Source: Candidatus Bathyarchaeum sp.
GTDB taxonomy: Archaea; Thermoproteota; Bathyarchaeia; Bathyarchaeales; Bathyarchaeaceae
Length of the DNA stretch: 39,555 nucleotides
Assembly: GCA_020344315.1 (NCBI GenBank)
Contig: CP070820.1
Coordinates: 914,322-953,876, forward strand
Direction of reading: 5' to 3'
A program made the translations under genes and the position numbers. The notes beneath the pieces were generated by a model. That model searched no databases and was not told the origin of the DNA. It saw only the letters and a list, made by a program, of their open reading frames with translations. Positions 24,384 through 35,500 of the stretch are shown piece by piece; the first letter of the stretch is position 1, and the number at the start of each line of letters is the position of its first letter.

Positions 24384-27300
24384 TTAGGTACGTTGTTCAA
24401 TGTAGAGTCTAACATTTTCCCTGTCGTAAGAAACCCTAAGTTTAATAATCTTGCCTCCGCGACCCCTCTCCCCATAGAAAATTCGAACATCAACCAACCC
24501 CAACTGCTCCAGTTCAGATAATGCAAGACCTCTACGACCCTTAGATCTGTACATGCTATATTGGGAAACCCCCGCTTGTTTCACAATATCCATCAACGTT
24601 CTCCACCCAGATTTCTCCCTTGGCAGCCTTCTTTGAGAATAATCTTGCACAAAAGCGTTGACTAGAAAATCAAACGCTTTCTGAGCAGCCTCAGACTTGA
24701 AAATTATCTTCGAAACGGTTACTTCAGCTTCTTCCTCTTTAGATATGGAAAGCGCTGGTTTAACCATTATATTAACCGGTTTAACCTTGCAAGTTCTCGT
24801 TTTCCCTTGATTATCAATATAGACTACCTGAGGACTCAAAATGGAAACTCCTGCCTGTAATGCTCGAAGGCTAAGCTTTATTATCTCAACTTGAAAAGCT
24901 CCTATCTCCCTCGGTTTAATCTCAATGTCCTCATCTTGCATGCAGCAATAGGAAGGTAAAGCTGAGACTTTGAAAACATCAGCAAGGATCATGTTTTTGA
25001 CTGTTAGTATCGACATCGGTTTAGTTGAAGCATTGATGATATCAAGACAGACTTCAAACTCTTCGCCGACATTAACTTGTCTCCGCAGTAACAAATTCGC
25101 CTGCAATTTTACATGCGAAAATCTTTCCTGAACTCTTGCCAATATTTTCAGGTTTTCTTCACGCTGGAACCTTGCGGCCCCAGCTCTTCCCTGCATCTCA
25201 AGAGCCCAAGCATAATTATTCCTCCAACCCAACTCGTAACCTGCAAAATTAAAAAGTCTGGTCTTTAGCATTTCCCCAATTTTCTCGAAGCGCCAGTTCG
25301 CATCTCTCCATTGTTTTTTCGCGGCAAGCGAAACTGCTTCGGCTATGCTAATACTATAATGGTTCCTTGGATGCGCGAGGATTTCAGGGGGCATTTTCTT
25401 AAGCATGCCAAAATAATACTCTGATTGTTTCAGATCTTCGAGTTTGGCATGTACCGTTGTTAGTTCCGCGCAGATTCTGCTTTGGAGCCCTTTCGCGTCA
25501 GTTTTTTCAGCATAATCCAAGGCTTTCAACAAATAGTTTTTTGCTTCTTCAGGTTTATTTCTAACTTGCAAAATTGTACCTAATGAGAATGCAGCATCAG
25601 CCATATTTTCGAAGTCACCTATCTTTTTGCCCAGTTCTAGGACATAATTGTATTTGCTGACCAGATCTTCAATAAGTCCAACTAAATGAAAACCGTAGTC
25701 TCTATAGATTGTTGTGATTATTTCTCCCCTGATATCGCCTAAGTCATGGCACAACGCTACTGACCTAAGGAGTTCGCCGACTCCTTTCTCAAGGTTTGTT
25801 CCACACATGATACGGCTAATGCCAATTCCCAAGAGAACATGAGCTATATCTGGAAGAGAATATTCCTCTTCAAAAATTCGCAGCGCTTCCTCGTGATCTT
25901 TCAAAGCGGCTTTAAAGTCACCAAACCACGTTAAAGCTCTTCCTCTATTCCAGCGAACTCTTGCGCTTTCCAGACGATCTGAAGCTACATACTTTTCAGC
26001 CTTTTTCACCAGTTCCATTAACCGAACCGAATCCATTTCTTTATACCAAACGATTTCCATTGCCTTTCTATAAGCTCGCAGCCTAACAACGCCTGTCTCA
26101 GAACATGCAAGGCTCTCAAATGTCCTTATGGCTTCCTCAAACATACAATTCGCGTAATACGCGTCCCCCAATCCTTCCAAAGCAGCCTTTCTTTCAACAA
26201 CCAATTCATCAAGGTTAGCAGTTGATTCCAACACATATTTGAAGTGTTTAATAGCTTCTACGTTGCTGTATCTTGCTAGGGCTTCTTGACCAGCCACTAA
26301 TGCATACTTCACCGATTTTTCTATGTTTCCAGCCCGCGCATAATGATACGCCAAGCTACTGAGCGCAACTCCATTTGGGCTTGCATTTTCGATTTGTTGA
26401 GCTATTCTTGCATGATATTCCTGTTTTAAAGGCAAGGAAATTTCTTCATACAATACTTCACGAGATTTTGCATGGTCAAATCCATAGACGTTCTCTACGA
26501 AGCTTATCAGAGATGTAGACTGTAAGATTCCATTTAGAACTTCAAGAACTTCCAGACGATCCTTAGAGAGTACCAACCCAATAATATCTGAATCAAACGT
26601 TTCGCCTATGACTGAAGCCACATCCAGAATTCTCCTCTGTTCGGGTCTCAATGCGCTTATTCTGCGCAGAATTATTTCCTTAACCTTGGAGGGTACACCT
26701 AACCTATCAACTGGGAGGCGCCATTGATCCATATCTCGAACGAGGCTTCTACGTTCAGCTAGCATCCTCAACAATTCGACAACAAAGAGAGGATTACCTC
26801 GGCTTTCTTCCGATAGTCTCTCAACAAGCTTCCTCTCAACCTTGCCTCCTAACATGCTCTCAGCAATTCTTCCAACATCATCTCGAGCAAGACTCTCTAA
26901 TTTGATCTCTCTAAAGAGACCTTCGCGACCCATAAGGTGGATAGTCTCAGCCAGCGGGTGAGGATTCCCATCCACATCGCAGCTAAGTTCCTCGCTTCTA
27001 AAAGTAACCAAGACAAGGACCCTTTCCGAAACTATGGCGCGTGAGATGTAGTGAAGAAGTGCGAGCGATGCTGAATCGGCCCAATGCATATCCTCAAGAA
27101 CTAATATTACGGACTTTGCCGATGAGATGAAAAGGAGGTCCTTTGTAACGGCCAAAAAGGCTTGATCTTTCCAAACCTGTGGAGCTAGAATTTTGCTTTC
27201 TCCACGCTCTCCAATCGAGTGAGGCTCTGACAGCAAGGACGTCATCCATCGCTGCTGACTGGAAATGGACCTGTTTTCTTTTCTTCCTTTCGAAAAGTCA

Positions 27301-27557
27301 GAAGCGAAGGCCTCGATGAATGGAAAATAGGGCCATTTAGCATTACTGAGACACGATCCGAACAGTATGGCGGGGACTTTTTTCTTTGCGACTTTCAGAA
27401 ATTCATTGATGAGCCTTGTTTTTCCGCTTCCCGCCTCCCCTGAAATGAAAACCGTTGTGCCTTTTCCTTTAAGAGCCAAGTCCAGAAATCGTTTCAACTC
27501 TTCAAGTTCGCTTTTTCTACCCACCAGAATTGGGTCGGGCAAAGTTGTCTTATTCAA
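24384..27557 (-). CDS. Large STAND-type ATPase with TPR region and C-terminal winged helix
   Basis: A 1057-residue multidomain protein. The N-terminal ATPase (about 10-330) has Walker A GEAGSGKT at 40-47 and Walker B plus sensor VILVLEDMHWAD at 150-161, as in MalT/AfsR-like signal ATPases. Next comes a winged-helix-like part (about 280-390) and about 400 residues of helical repeats of the TPR kind. A beta-rich segment (about 800-930) follows. The last 110 residues (SEAAQKAFDFL onward, with SQYSMYRSKGRRGLALSELEQLGLV) look like a winged-helix DNA-binding domain. Such proteins sense a ligand or partner through the repeats and act as regulators. The start is TTG with a weak ribosome binding site. 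The gene has no obvious operon partner. Confidence 0.75.
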   Translation of the reverse strand: MNKTTLPDPILVGRKSELEELKRFLDLALKGKGTTVFISGEAGSGKTRLINEFLKVAKKKVPAILFGSCLSNAKWPYFPFIEAFASDFSKGRKENRSISSQQRWMTSLLSEPHSIGERGESKILAPQVWKDQAFLAVTKDLLFISSAKSVILVLEDMHWADSASLALLHYISRAIVSERVLVLVTFRSEELSCDVDGNPHPLAETIHLMGREGLFREIKLESLARDDVGRIAESMLGGKVERKLVERLSEESRGNPLFVVELLRMLAERRSLVRDMDQWRLPVDRLGVPSKVKEIILRRISALRPEQRRILDVASVIGETFDSDIIGLVLSKDRLEVLEVLNGILQSTSLISFVENVYGFDHAKSREVLYEEISLPLKQEYHARIAQQIENASPNGVALSSLAYHYARAGNIEKSVKYALVAGQEALARYSNVEAIKHFKYVLESTANLDELVVERKAALEGLGDAYYANCMFEEAIRTFESLACSETGVVRLRAYRKAMEIVWYKEMDSVRLMELVKKAEKYVASDRLESARVRWNRGRALTWFGDFKAALKDHEEALRIFEEEYSLPDIAHVLLGIGISRIMCGTNLEKGVGELLRSVALCHDLGDIRGEIITTIYRDYGFHLVGLIEDLVSKYNYVLELGKKIGDFENMADAAFSLGTILQVRNKPEEAKNYLLKALDYAEKTDAKGLQSRICAELTTVHAKLEDLKQSEYYFGMLKKMPPEILAHPRNHYSISIAEAVSLAAKKQWRDANWRFEKIGEMLKTRLFNFAGYELGWRNNYAWALEMQGRAGAARFQREENLKILARVQERFSHVKLQANLLLRRQVNVGEEFEVCLDIINASTKPMSILTVKNMILADVFKVSALPSYCCMQDEDIEIKPREIGAFQVEIIKLSLRALQAGVSILSPQVVYIDNQGKTRTCKVKPVNIMVKPALSISKEEEAEVTVSKIIFKSEAAQKAFDFLVNAFVQDYSQRRLPREKSGWRTLMDIVKQAGVSQYSMYRSKGRRGLALSELEQLGLVDVRIFYGERGRGGKIIKLRVSYDRENVRLYIEQRT

Positions 27558-27955
27558 TCGTCCCGCCTATATTTGGAGGCAAGCCTCGCTTTATTCTAAT
27601 CATTGAACCTTTTGGTATTTTAGATTTAATATTAATTTGAGAATATATATAAAAAGGAAATGCGGGAGATGTTGCCACTGAGCGCGTGCGTGTCGCACAT
27701 CGGGAGATATATCAAGCAGGCTACCAATAAATCCAACTTATTGTTTCCCAAAGAGGCTGAATTCACACGTATTTACAAATATTGGTTTTTACCTTAGATT
27801 AGTCTCCTAATATGATTGTTAGCTGGTTGCTGGTTTCCCGATAATTTTGGTAGTCTCTTTATGATCAGCAAGGTTGCTATATTGAGTATAGCCTATTACT
27901 GACTAGAAGCAAGTTACAAAGACAAGAAACAGTTCGTTTAGCTTACGAAAATTTG
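27558..27955. other. 398-base intergenic region with strong TATA-like stretch
   Basis: No protein gene is seen. ATATATATAAAAAGG (about 27643-27657) could be a TATA box on either strand; on the minus strand it would serve the ATPase gene. On the plus strand it is followed by a GC-richer patch (27661-27715) with a short hairpin (GTGCG/CGCAC around TGT), which might be an RNA gene, though I cannot assign one. The rest is AT-rich and without features. Confidence 0.3.
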
Positions 27956-28393
27956 TTAAGTTATGCTGACGTTCTGTATCTGGAAGTATCTTTTTGCTAG
28001 AAACCGGATTCTTTCAGCGTTTCTCCCATTCTTTCCAATGGCAACACCCTTGTCTCTAGGACTCACAGAAATCACCGCAATCGTTTTTCCGTCCATACGC
28101 TCGGTTATGCGCACCTCATCTACTTTGGCGGGTTTAAGAGCATTCTTGATAAATTGTGCAGGATTGTCCGAGTGTTCAATAACTTCATGTTTTTTGCCTG
28201 TCATCTTTTCCAAGAGATGGATGTTTTTCCCTCTCTTGCCTATAGCCATCCCGATGCTTCCTTCCTTAACAACAAAGATTATTCTGTTCAGGTCAGGGTC
28301 AACAATGCAGTCCTTCACTGTTGCGCCTGTTATGCTTTGAAACAATGCTATGTAACGCATCTCTCGACTCGTGAGTTTTATTCCGCTAGCCAT
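27956..28393 (-). CDS. nusA: Archaeal NusA-like transcription termination/antitermination factor
   Basis: A 145-residue protein with two KH RNA-binding domains, each carrying the GxxG loop (AIGKRGKN near residue 52-60 and AIGKNGRN near 120-127). Archaeal NusA lacks the bacterial N-terminal polymerase-binding and S1 domains and is about this size. Start choice: ATG 28393 has GGAGG seven bases before it, overlapping the stop codon of rpl30e; a longer frame reaching 28408 has no such signal. It is the last gene of the rpoB-rpoA-rpl30e-nusA operon. In many archaea rps12 and rps7 follow here; they do not in this window. Confidence 0.93.
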   Translation of the reverse strand: MASGIKLTSREMRYIALFQSITGATVKDCIVDPDLNRIIFVVKEGSIGMAIGKRGKNIHLLEKMTGKKHEVIEHSDNPAQFIKNALKPAKVDEVRITERMDGKTIAVISVSPRDKGVAIGKNGRNAERIRFLAKRYFQIQNVSIT

Positions 28394-28394
28394 G

Positions 28395-28697
28395 CTATGC
28401 CTCCGCAATCTTCAGGATGTCTGAATCTCCAGGCTCTTTTATAGTAAGGGCCGAAACCTCGAAGGGTTTTCCACATACTGCTCCTAAGTCTAAACTGTTT
28501 CCTTTATAAATACTCACCGGAACCTTTGAGAGCTTGCAATAATATTTGATGTCTTCTCGGATTTTCTGAGGGCAGTTTGAAGCAACTATTATGAGCTTAG
28601 CTTTTCTCGTTTTAGCACTCTTTAAGGCGCTGTTGGCTCCAAACAGTATTTTCCCGGTTTTCGCTGTTGTAGATATTGCTTTGTTGACATCTATCAT
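28395..28697 (-). CDS. rpl30e: Ribosomal protein L30e
   Basis: A 100-residue L7Ae/L30e-family RNA-binding protein (GKILFGANSALKSAKTRKAKLIIVASNC is at residues 15-42). It is a large-subunit ribosomal protein in archaea and eukaryotes. Its ATG overlaps the rpoA stop by four bases and nusA follows directly, which is the usual archaeal order and separates it from L7Ae itself, a kink-turn protein of the same fold. Confidence 0.93.
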   Translation of the reverse strand: MIDVNKAISTTAKTGKILFGANSALKSAKTRKAKLIIVASNCPQKIREDIKYYCKLSKVPVSIYKGNSLDLGAVCGKPFEVSALTIKEPGDSDILKIAEA

Positions 28698-31600
28698 TCT
28701 TTCTTCTTCTCTCTATGATGGGTTGTCATGTAAAGGTCCACTAGACCTGTTCCGATGGGTATCGATTGCCCCACTATAACATTTTCGGTTACTCCCTTCA
28801 GAGGATCACTCTCCCCTCTGATAGCCGCATCAATTATGTTTGGAACTGTTATCTCAAAGGCCGCCCTAGCTAGAACACTGGATTTCTTCCCGCTGATTCC
28901 ATGCCGTCCTATCTGCCTCACATCACCTGTTGCAGTCATGATGTCCGCCATCAACATAACATGACGTATATCCACATCAAGACCTTGTTCCTCAAGAACT
29001 CCCATGGCTTCTTTAATCAGCGAGTTTCTAGCCGCCTCGATGCCAAGAGTTCTGGCGATTTCATGCACATTGTTGGTGGTTGTTCGCGTTGGGTCTATCC
29101 CGCCAATGTCAAGAACAGCAGATAGGTTGGAACCATCAGTTCTTATTACCCACTCTCCAGTCTCTTCGGTGACAAGGACCCTGCGGATGTCAGGTGCACC
29201 TTTAACATGCTCGGATTCCAGTTTTAACAAGAGTTTCTTAATGTCCACTTGCTTTTTAGGTTTGATGATCAGCTCGTTTTCTCCAACACTCAAGTCATAG
29301 TTCGACATTTTAATTAGGCTAGGTAGTTCCTCAGCATTGACGCCACGCTCCTTCATCATGTTGGAATCAAGCTTGACAACAACTACTTCGCGTTCGGGGT
29401 CCAGATAAGGCTCGGTCTCTGCTATGTCCCCTAACGTTGTGTCGATAATGTCGCGGGCGATTTCTGTTGCCTTTTCCTTGCTCTTTCTATGCTTCTTATC
29501 GAGGTAGATGGTCATAATGGGCGTTGATGGGGTTCGTCTAGCATCCACTATTTCAATGAGCCGAGGTAATCCGAGAGTAACATTCTGCTCTCTGACTCCA
29601 GCGTAGTGGAACGTTCGAAGAGTCATCTGCGTTCCCGGCTCCCCTATAGATTGGGCAGCCACGATTCCCACAGCTTCTCCGGGCTCAACAAGAGCTCTTT
29701 TATAATTCTCCAAAGTTAAATTGATTGCACGGTCTACGCCTTTACGACTCAAATTAGCCTTGAGCAATCCAGACTTCAACTCTTTGAAGATAAGAGGAGT
29801 CAACTGTTTTTCGACTTCAAGAAGGTTTTCTTGTATGTAACTTTTTGGCGCAGGTTTTGCCTCCTCCACCATGATTCTTACCTGTTCAATCAGACGGTCG
29901 ACGTTAACTGCTTTCCCATGATCGCTCTTAGCCGGGTCGACACCATCTTCCCCATATTCAAGTTGGATGATGTCGCCAGTCGAAGTCCGCACAGTGCCAT
30001 CATACTCGACTCGGAGCTGTTCAAGGGCGTTGATGAGGCGCCTCTGCATGTAACCGCTCTGCTGGGTTCTCACGGCTGTGTCTACTAGCCCCTCTCTTCC
30101 GCCCATGGCGTGGAAGAAATACTCGATGGGGTCTAGACCATGCTGATACGACGAATACACGAAGCCTCGAGCTTTGGGGGTTGGGTCGCCCTCTTTGAAG
30201 TGAGACAAGGCTCGGTTGACGTAACCTCGCATTATCCGTTTTCCTCTTACAGACTGCTGGCCAACAGAAGCTGCCATCTGACCTATATTGAGGTTGGATC
30301 CGCGTGCTCCGGTTCTCGTCATAATTATTCCGGCGTTCCCAAGCTCGAAGTCCTCGTCTGCAACCTTCCCAGCTTTGTCTCTGGCTTCCGCGAGTTCGTT
30401 CATTACGTAGATTTCGAAGGATTCGTTAAGGGTCTGTCCAGGCAGCCTCGGTAGCGTGCCGTTACGGTAATCCTCAATCAGTTTCTCTATTCGTTTTTCG
30501 ATTTTCTCGATTGTTCTCCTGATTTTCTTTTTGGCCGAGTCGGACAGTTCAAGTTCGTCGAAAGAGAAGGTGAAACCTTTCATAGTAACAAAGACTTTCA
30601 GAAGCTGACATATGCTATTCAGGAACTCCCGTCCAACTTGGGAGCCATAATCCTTTATTATCCGATGAAGGAGGCTCTCCGATTGCTCGGCTCCGATGGA
30701 ACGTCTGTCGATAAGGCCACACTTTAGAACTCCGTCTTTGATAACTACATAAGCGTCACTAAGACAATTCTCGCAGAGACATGTTGGGCAATTGCGGCAG
30801 ATAGTTGATTTCAAAACGTAGTTCATACCCTTCGGAAGGAAGACACTAAATATCTGTTTTCCAGTCCAGAGAGGAATTGGCTCTTTGATGGCGGGCTCAG
30901 GCAGAGGTCCCTCGTAACCCGACGCTACAAGTAACCTACAAACCTCTTCCTTGGTAAGAACGTTGGATTTTCTGGTGAAAAGATAAGATGCTGTTATGTA
31001 ATCTCGAATAGCCCCTATGATGGGACCCCCAAATCGGGGTGAAAGAATCTGATCCTGAACCTGCATCAGAAGCCGCGCCTCGGTCTGAGCCTCTTCGCTT
31101 TGTGGCACGTGAAGGTTCATTTCGTCCCCGTCGAAGTCGGCGTTGTAGGGAGGACATACACACAGGTGCAACCTAAACGTCTTATGAGGCAAAACTCGAA
31201 CGTAATGGGCCATGATAGACATCCGGTGAAGGGAGGGCTGCCTGTTGAAGATAGCAATATCGCCGTCCCCAAGGTGACGCTCTACAACGAAACCAGTCTC
31301 CAAAGCTTCGGCAACTTTTTCTCTTTCAACAACAAACTCAAGTCTGACTCGTTTTCCGTCCGGTCTCACAACGTAGAGGGCGCCGGGGAATTTTTCAGGA
31401 CCATTGATGATCAGTTTCCGCATCTCTTCGATGTTCCACACTGTAACCTTTTCAGGCATTGAGAGCCTCATGGCGATATCCTGTGGAACGCCGACCTCAT
31501 TGATGTCAAGGTTGGGGTCTGGCGAAATTACGGTGCGCGCTGAAAAGTCTACTCGCTTTCCGGAGAGGTTGCTTCGGAATCTTCCTTCTTTTCCCTTTAG

Positions 31601-32521
31601 ACGCTGTGATATTGTTTTGAGGGCTCTTCCCGAACGATGGCGGGCAGGTGGAATTCCTGAAGCCTCGTTGTTGAAATAGGTTGTAACGTGATACTGCAGT
31701 AGTTCAGATAGGTCTTGGATGATGAGTGTTGGAGCGCCTGCTTCCATGTTTTCCTTCAGGCGTTGGTTAATACGTATAATGTCTACGAGTTTGTGGGTTA
31801 GGTCATCTTCAGATCGGATTCCTGATTCTAAGGTTATCGAGGGTCGCACGTAAACTGGAGGAACCGGAAGAACCTGCAGGACCATCCATTCTGGTCGAGC
31901 ACTTTCTGGGTTAAATCCGAACAGTTCAAGGTCGTCGTTCGGTATCCGTTCAAGTCTTTCTCGGACCATGCTCTGTGTTAATCTCTGCGCGCCTTCCTTC
32001 AGAATCTCATAAAAAGTTGTGGGCTTCGCAAATTCTATTTTCGATTGCTGAGACGTACAATAGGGGCAATCTTTTTTCTTTGCCTCTTTAACTATTTTTT
32101 TGTAAAGGTCATTTGGAACTTCCCCAATCAGCTCTCGAGTATTCCTAATGATTTCTTTGATCTTTTCAACACGAGTTTCAGGTAGCAAAATGCGACCACA
32201 GTTTCTGCACGTAGCCTGAAGAAGGTTGTGGATTATCTTGGTGAACTCGATGTGAATGATTGGAACAGCTAGTTCTATGTGCCCAAAGTGTCCTGGACAC
32301 CTTATGGCGGTGTTCCCACATGTTTTGCATCTTTGTCTAGGCTCAAGGGTTCCTAATCTACCGTCCATGAGTCCAGAGGTTATCGGAGCTCCGTCCTCGT
32401 CGTAGGTGTCGGCGGTCTGTATCTCTGCAACGGAGAGCCTGCGGATGTCTTGGGGGGAGAAGACTCCGAAGTAAAGTTCGTCAATAACTTTGTGAATAGC
32501 CTCTTCCATCGACATTTTCAT
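28694..32521 (-). CDS. rpoA: DNA-directed RNA polymerase subunit A, unsplit (A' plus A'')
   Basis: A 1275-residue largest polymerase subunit that joins the parts most archaea encode as rpoA1 and rpoA2. The N-terminal zinc site (CKTCGNTAIRCPGHFGH), the catalytic NADFDGDEMN loop with its three aspartates, and, in the same frame, the A'' region with the trigger loop (GIVAAQSIGEPGTQMTLRTF) are all present without interruption. Start choice: ATG 32521 overlaps the rpoB stop as ATGA and follows AAGGAGAG; the longer frame from 32557 would overlap rpoB by 40 bases. The unsplit form is known from Thaumarchaeota and Aigarchaeota and is a lineage marker here. Regulated with rpoB. Confidence 0.96.
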   Translation of the reverse strand: MKMSMEEAIHKVIDELYFGVFSPQDIRRLSVAEIQTADTYDEDGAPITSGLMDGRLGTLEPRQRCKTCGNTAIRCPGHFGHIELAVPIIHIEFTKIIHNLLQATCRNCGRILLPETRVEKIKEIIRNTRELIGEVPNDLYKKIVKEAKKKDCPYCTSQQSKIEFAKPTTFYEILKEGAQRLTQSMVRERLERIPNDDLELFGFNPESARPEWMVLQVLPVPPVYVRPSITLESGIRSEDDLTHKLVDIIRINQRLKENMEAGAPTLIIQDLSELLQYHVTTYFNNEASGIPPARHRSGRALKTISQRLKGKEGRFRSNLSGKRVDFSARTVISPDPNLDINEVGVPQDIAMRLSMPEKVTVWNIEEMRKLIINGPEKFPGALYVVRPDGKRVRLEFVVEREKVAEALETGFVVERHLGDGDIAIFNRQPSLHRMSIMAHYVRVLPHKTFRLHLCVCPPYNADFDGDEMNLHVPQSEEAQTEARLLMQVQDQILSPRFGGPIIGAIRDYITASYLFTRKSNVLTKEEVCRLLVASGYEGPLPEPAIKEPIPLWTGKQIFSVFLPKGMNYVLKSTICRNCPTCLCENCLSDAYVVIKDGVLKCGLIDRRSIGAEQSESLLHRIIKDYGSQVGREFLNSICQLLKVFVTMKGFTFSFDELELSDSAKKKIRRTIEKIEKRIEKLIEDYRNGTLPRLPGQTLNESFEIYVMNELAEARDKAGKVADEDFELGNAGIIMTRTGARGSNLNIGQMAASVGQQSVRGKRIMRGYVNRALSHFKEGDPTPKARGFVYSSYQHGLDPIEYFFHAMGGREGLVDTAVRTQQSGYMQRRLINALEQLRVEYDGTVRTSTGDIIQLEYGEDGVDPAKSDHGKAVNVDRLIEQVRIMVEEAKPAPKSYIQENLLEVEKQLTPLIFKELKSGLLKANLSRKGVDRAINLTLENYKRALVEPGEAVGIVAAQSIGEPGTQMTLRTFHYAGVREQNVTLGLPRLIEIVDARRTPSTPIMTIYLDKKHRKSKEKATEIARDIIDTTLGDIAETEPYLDPEREVVVVKLDSNMMKERGVNAEELPSLIKMSNYDLSVGENELIIKPKKQVDIKKLLLKLESEHVKGAPDIRRVLVTEETGEWVIRTDGSNLSAVLDIGGIDPTRTTTNNVHEIARTLGIEAARNSLIKEAMGVLEEQGLDVDIRHVMLMADIMTATGDVRQIGRHGISGKKSSVLARAAFEITVPNIIDAAIRGESDPLKGVTENVIVGQSIPIGTGLVDLYMTTHHREKKKE

Positions 32522-35500
32522 GCTCTCTCCTTCAGTTTTAGGCGGGGAGCTATGCATAGACTCATCATTTCTTGAAGAAGAAGTTTGAAGGCATAGGAAA
32601 CTACCACTGGGGAGATCTGGGCTTTCTCTTCACAGATTCTACACGTGTACTTACGCTGTTTAATGTCATAGTAGGATATGAAGCCACAATTTTCACAAAC
32701 GTATAATAGATATTTGTCAGACTCTTCCAGCAACCGGTCTCTCAGCACCATGGCAGCACCGTGACCAATCAAACAATCTCTCTCCATCTCACCAAATCGC
32801 AATCCGCCGCCCCTTGCACGCCCCTCAGTCGGTTGCCGAGTTAACATCTGAACTTGCCCTCGAGCCCTCGCGTGAATCTTGTCCGCAACCATGTGGTGAA
32901 GTTTCTGATAGTATACGACGCCCATGAAAACGTCGGCAACGAATTTCTCTCCAGAAACGCCATTGTAGAGGATTTCTCTACCTGTGTGACTGAAGCCCAG
33001 TTTGATCATCTCTTCCTTCAGTTGCTCAGGATTCTCGTTTGTGAAGGGGGTTCCGTCAACCGGTTTGCCTCTTGCCGCGGCAACCTTTCCAGCAATGGAT
33101 TCAAGGAACTGACCGATGGTCATTCGTGACGGCATGGCGTGGGGGTTGATTATGATGTCTGGAACGATACCTTTTGAAGAGAAAGGCATGTCCTCCTGCG
33201 GGACAATCATCCCTATGACTCCTTTCTGTCCGTGGCGCGAAGCAAATTTGTCTCCCAGTTCTGGGATACGTTGGTCGCGGACTCTGACCTTTACAAGCTT
33301 GCTTCCTTCCCCGGTCTCTGTGATGAAAATGTCGTCTACAACACCGGTCTCGGCTGGTCGCACGTCAACGGACGTATCCCGCATAGTAGGACCTTTAACC
33401 TCAAACTCCTTGTATTCCTCAAGGAATCTTGGAGGACTCGTTCTTCCGATAAGTACATCGCCTCCAGCTACCTCGGATTCAAGGCTAATAATACCGTCAG
33501 GTTCGAGAAGGCGATAGTATTGTTCGCCTCGGTATCCTCTGATTCCGGTTTCGGGCACCAGAAATCTGTCTCTGAGACCGCCAAGATATTGACGGCACTC
33601 TGCCTCGTAGATTCGATAGAATGTGGAGCGTACCAAACCACGCTGGATGGAGGCTTTGTTGAATATTATGGCGTCTTCCATGTTGTAGCCTTCAAAGGAT
33701 AGAATAGCGACAACACAGTTTTGACCTGAAGGCCTGTTGTTGTATCCTATGATTTCCATTGGTTTTGTTTTTACCAAGGGTGTTTGGGGGTAATGTAGAA
33801 TGTGGGAGCGGGAGTCAACGCGGTTGGGGAAGTTTGTTAGGTTTATTCCGAGGGCTTGTTTGGACATTGCTGCCTCGTAGGAGTTGCGGGGTGACTGGTT
33901 ATGTTCAGGATATGGTATTATGGAGGCGCAGATTCCAAGAATGGTGTAAGTGGCAATTTCCACATGGCTGTGTTCCGAAGTAATTTCGTCAAAATCTAGG
34001 GCGACAAATATGTTTTCTTCTTCTTCAGCGTCAATGTATTCAAGTATTCCCTGTTTGATGAGGTCTTCCCAAGTCCACTCTTCGGAACGAACCATTTCAG
34101 CATGCTCAGGCTTTAATTTAGGCACTCCGTCTTCAACTATTATAAGGGGACGACGAACACGCCCCTCATCGCAGCTAATGTAGACCTCTTCGTTTTCTCC
34201 GTGAACCTTTTTGAAGTAGGCAACATTAACTTCGGTGGAGACCTCCCCCTTTCTACGTTTTCTTCTTATTTCATCAACCAACTTCTGGGGTTCCATGGAA
34301 TAACCTAGAATAGAGCCGTTCACGAAGACCTTGGCGCTTGAAGCTCTTTGCTCCACGTCTGTCTCTTCTACTGGAACTACATCCATCCGATAAAGGGTCT
34401 GCTTTATTCTATCGGGATCAACGTAGATGGACGTAGAAGCAGCTAAGGCAAGGTTCTTCACCAAGCCACAGTTTGATCCTTCAGGGGTTTCGTTTGGACA
34501 TAGTCTTCCCCAGTGAGTTGGATGTAGGTCTCGTGCCTCGAAGTTGGGTTGGCTGCGGCTGAGGGGAGACTGTAATCTTCTGAGGTGGCTTAATGTAGAG
34601 ACCGTGTTTGTGCGATCAAGAAGTTGGGTGATTCCGACGCGCCCTCGACCCCAGTTACCTGTTGCGAGTGCATGTCGATGACGATCAGTTATTATTCCGG
34701 GGCGGACGGCGGCTGAGATTGTGATAAGCTGCCTTTTGACGCCCATGCGTTCAAGCTGATACTTTATGTCTCGGCATAGGTTTCTGAAGGCTATTCTGAA
34801 AAGGTCAGCGAGGAGTGGACCCGCAAGTTTTAGACGTTTGTTTTTGAAGTGGTCTTTATCGTCCTGTTCTCTCATTCCAAGCTTGAGTTCGATGACTCGA
34901 CTAGCCATCTCGCCGAGGAAGAGGGCCTTATCTATACGGCTTTCTTCGGTTCGACCGATGTGGGGTAGAAAGTTACGGTCAATGATGTTTCGGGCTTTTT
35001 GGTTGCGATATTCTTCCACTTGGCCATGGGCGACGCGGTTTCCAATGTACATTACGGCGTCTTCAACGGTGTCAAATCCTGCAGCTTTTTCAAAGGAGGT
35101 TTCAAGTTCGTTCTGCACCTTTTTGTTAGGTGAGACAGTTTCGGCGATTTCTTTGTCTGATTCTAGTCCGAGGGCCCGCATTAAGATCATTAAGGGGGCT
35201 TCTGAGGGTACTCCGGGTATTGAGACGAAGAGACCGCCGTCAGATTTCATTCGCAGCTGAATTCTTGCTCTGAAGCCTACGGTGGTTGAGAAGATTTTGG
35301 CTTGGTAGACGGGTTTTGTTCCTCGGGTGTCGATGTCCACGAGAACGCGGTTGGGGGCTAGGTCTTCCATGGCGACGACGACGCGTTCGGAGCCGTTGAT
35401 CAGGAAGTAGCCGCCTGGGTCGTGGGGGTCCTCTCCGTATTCGATTAGTTCTTCTGGAGTTAGTTGGGAGAGGATGCAGAGTTTAGATTTCAGCATTACT

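Noticed and set aside
32522..32557. The longer rpoA start at 32557
   Set aside because: It would overlap rpoB by 40 bases and adds residues unlike RpoA; ATG 32521 has ATGA overlap and a ribosome binding site.
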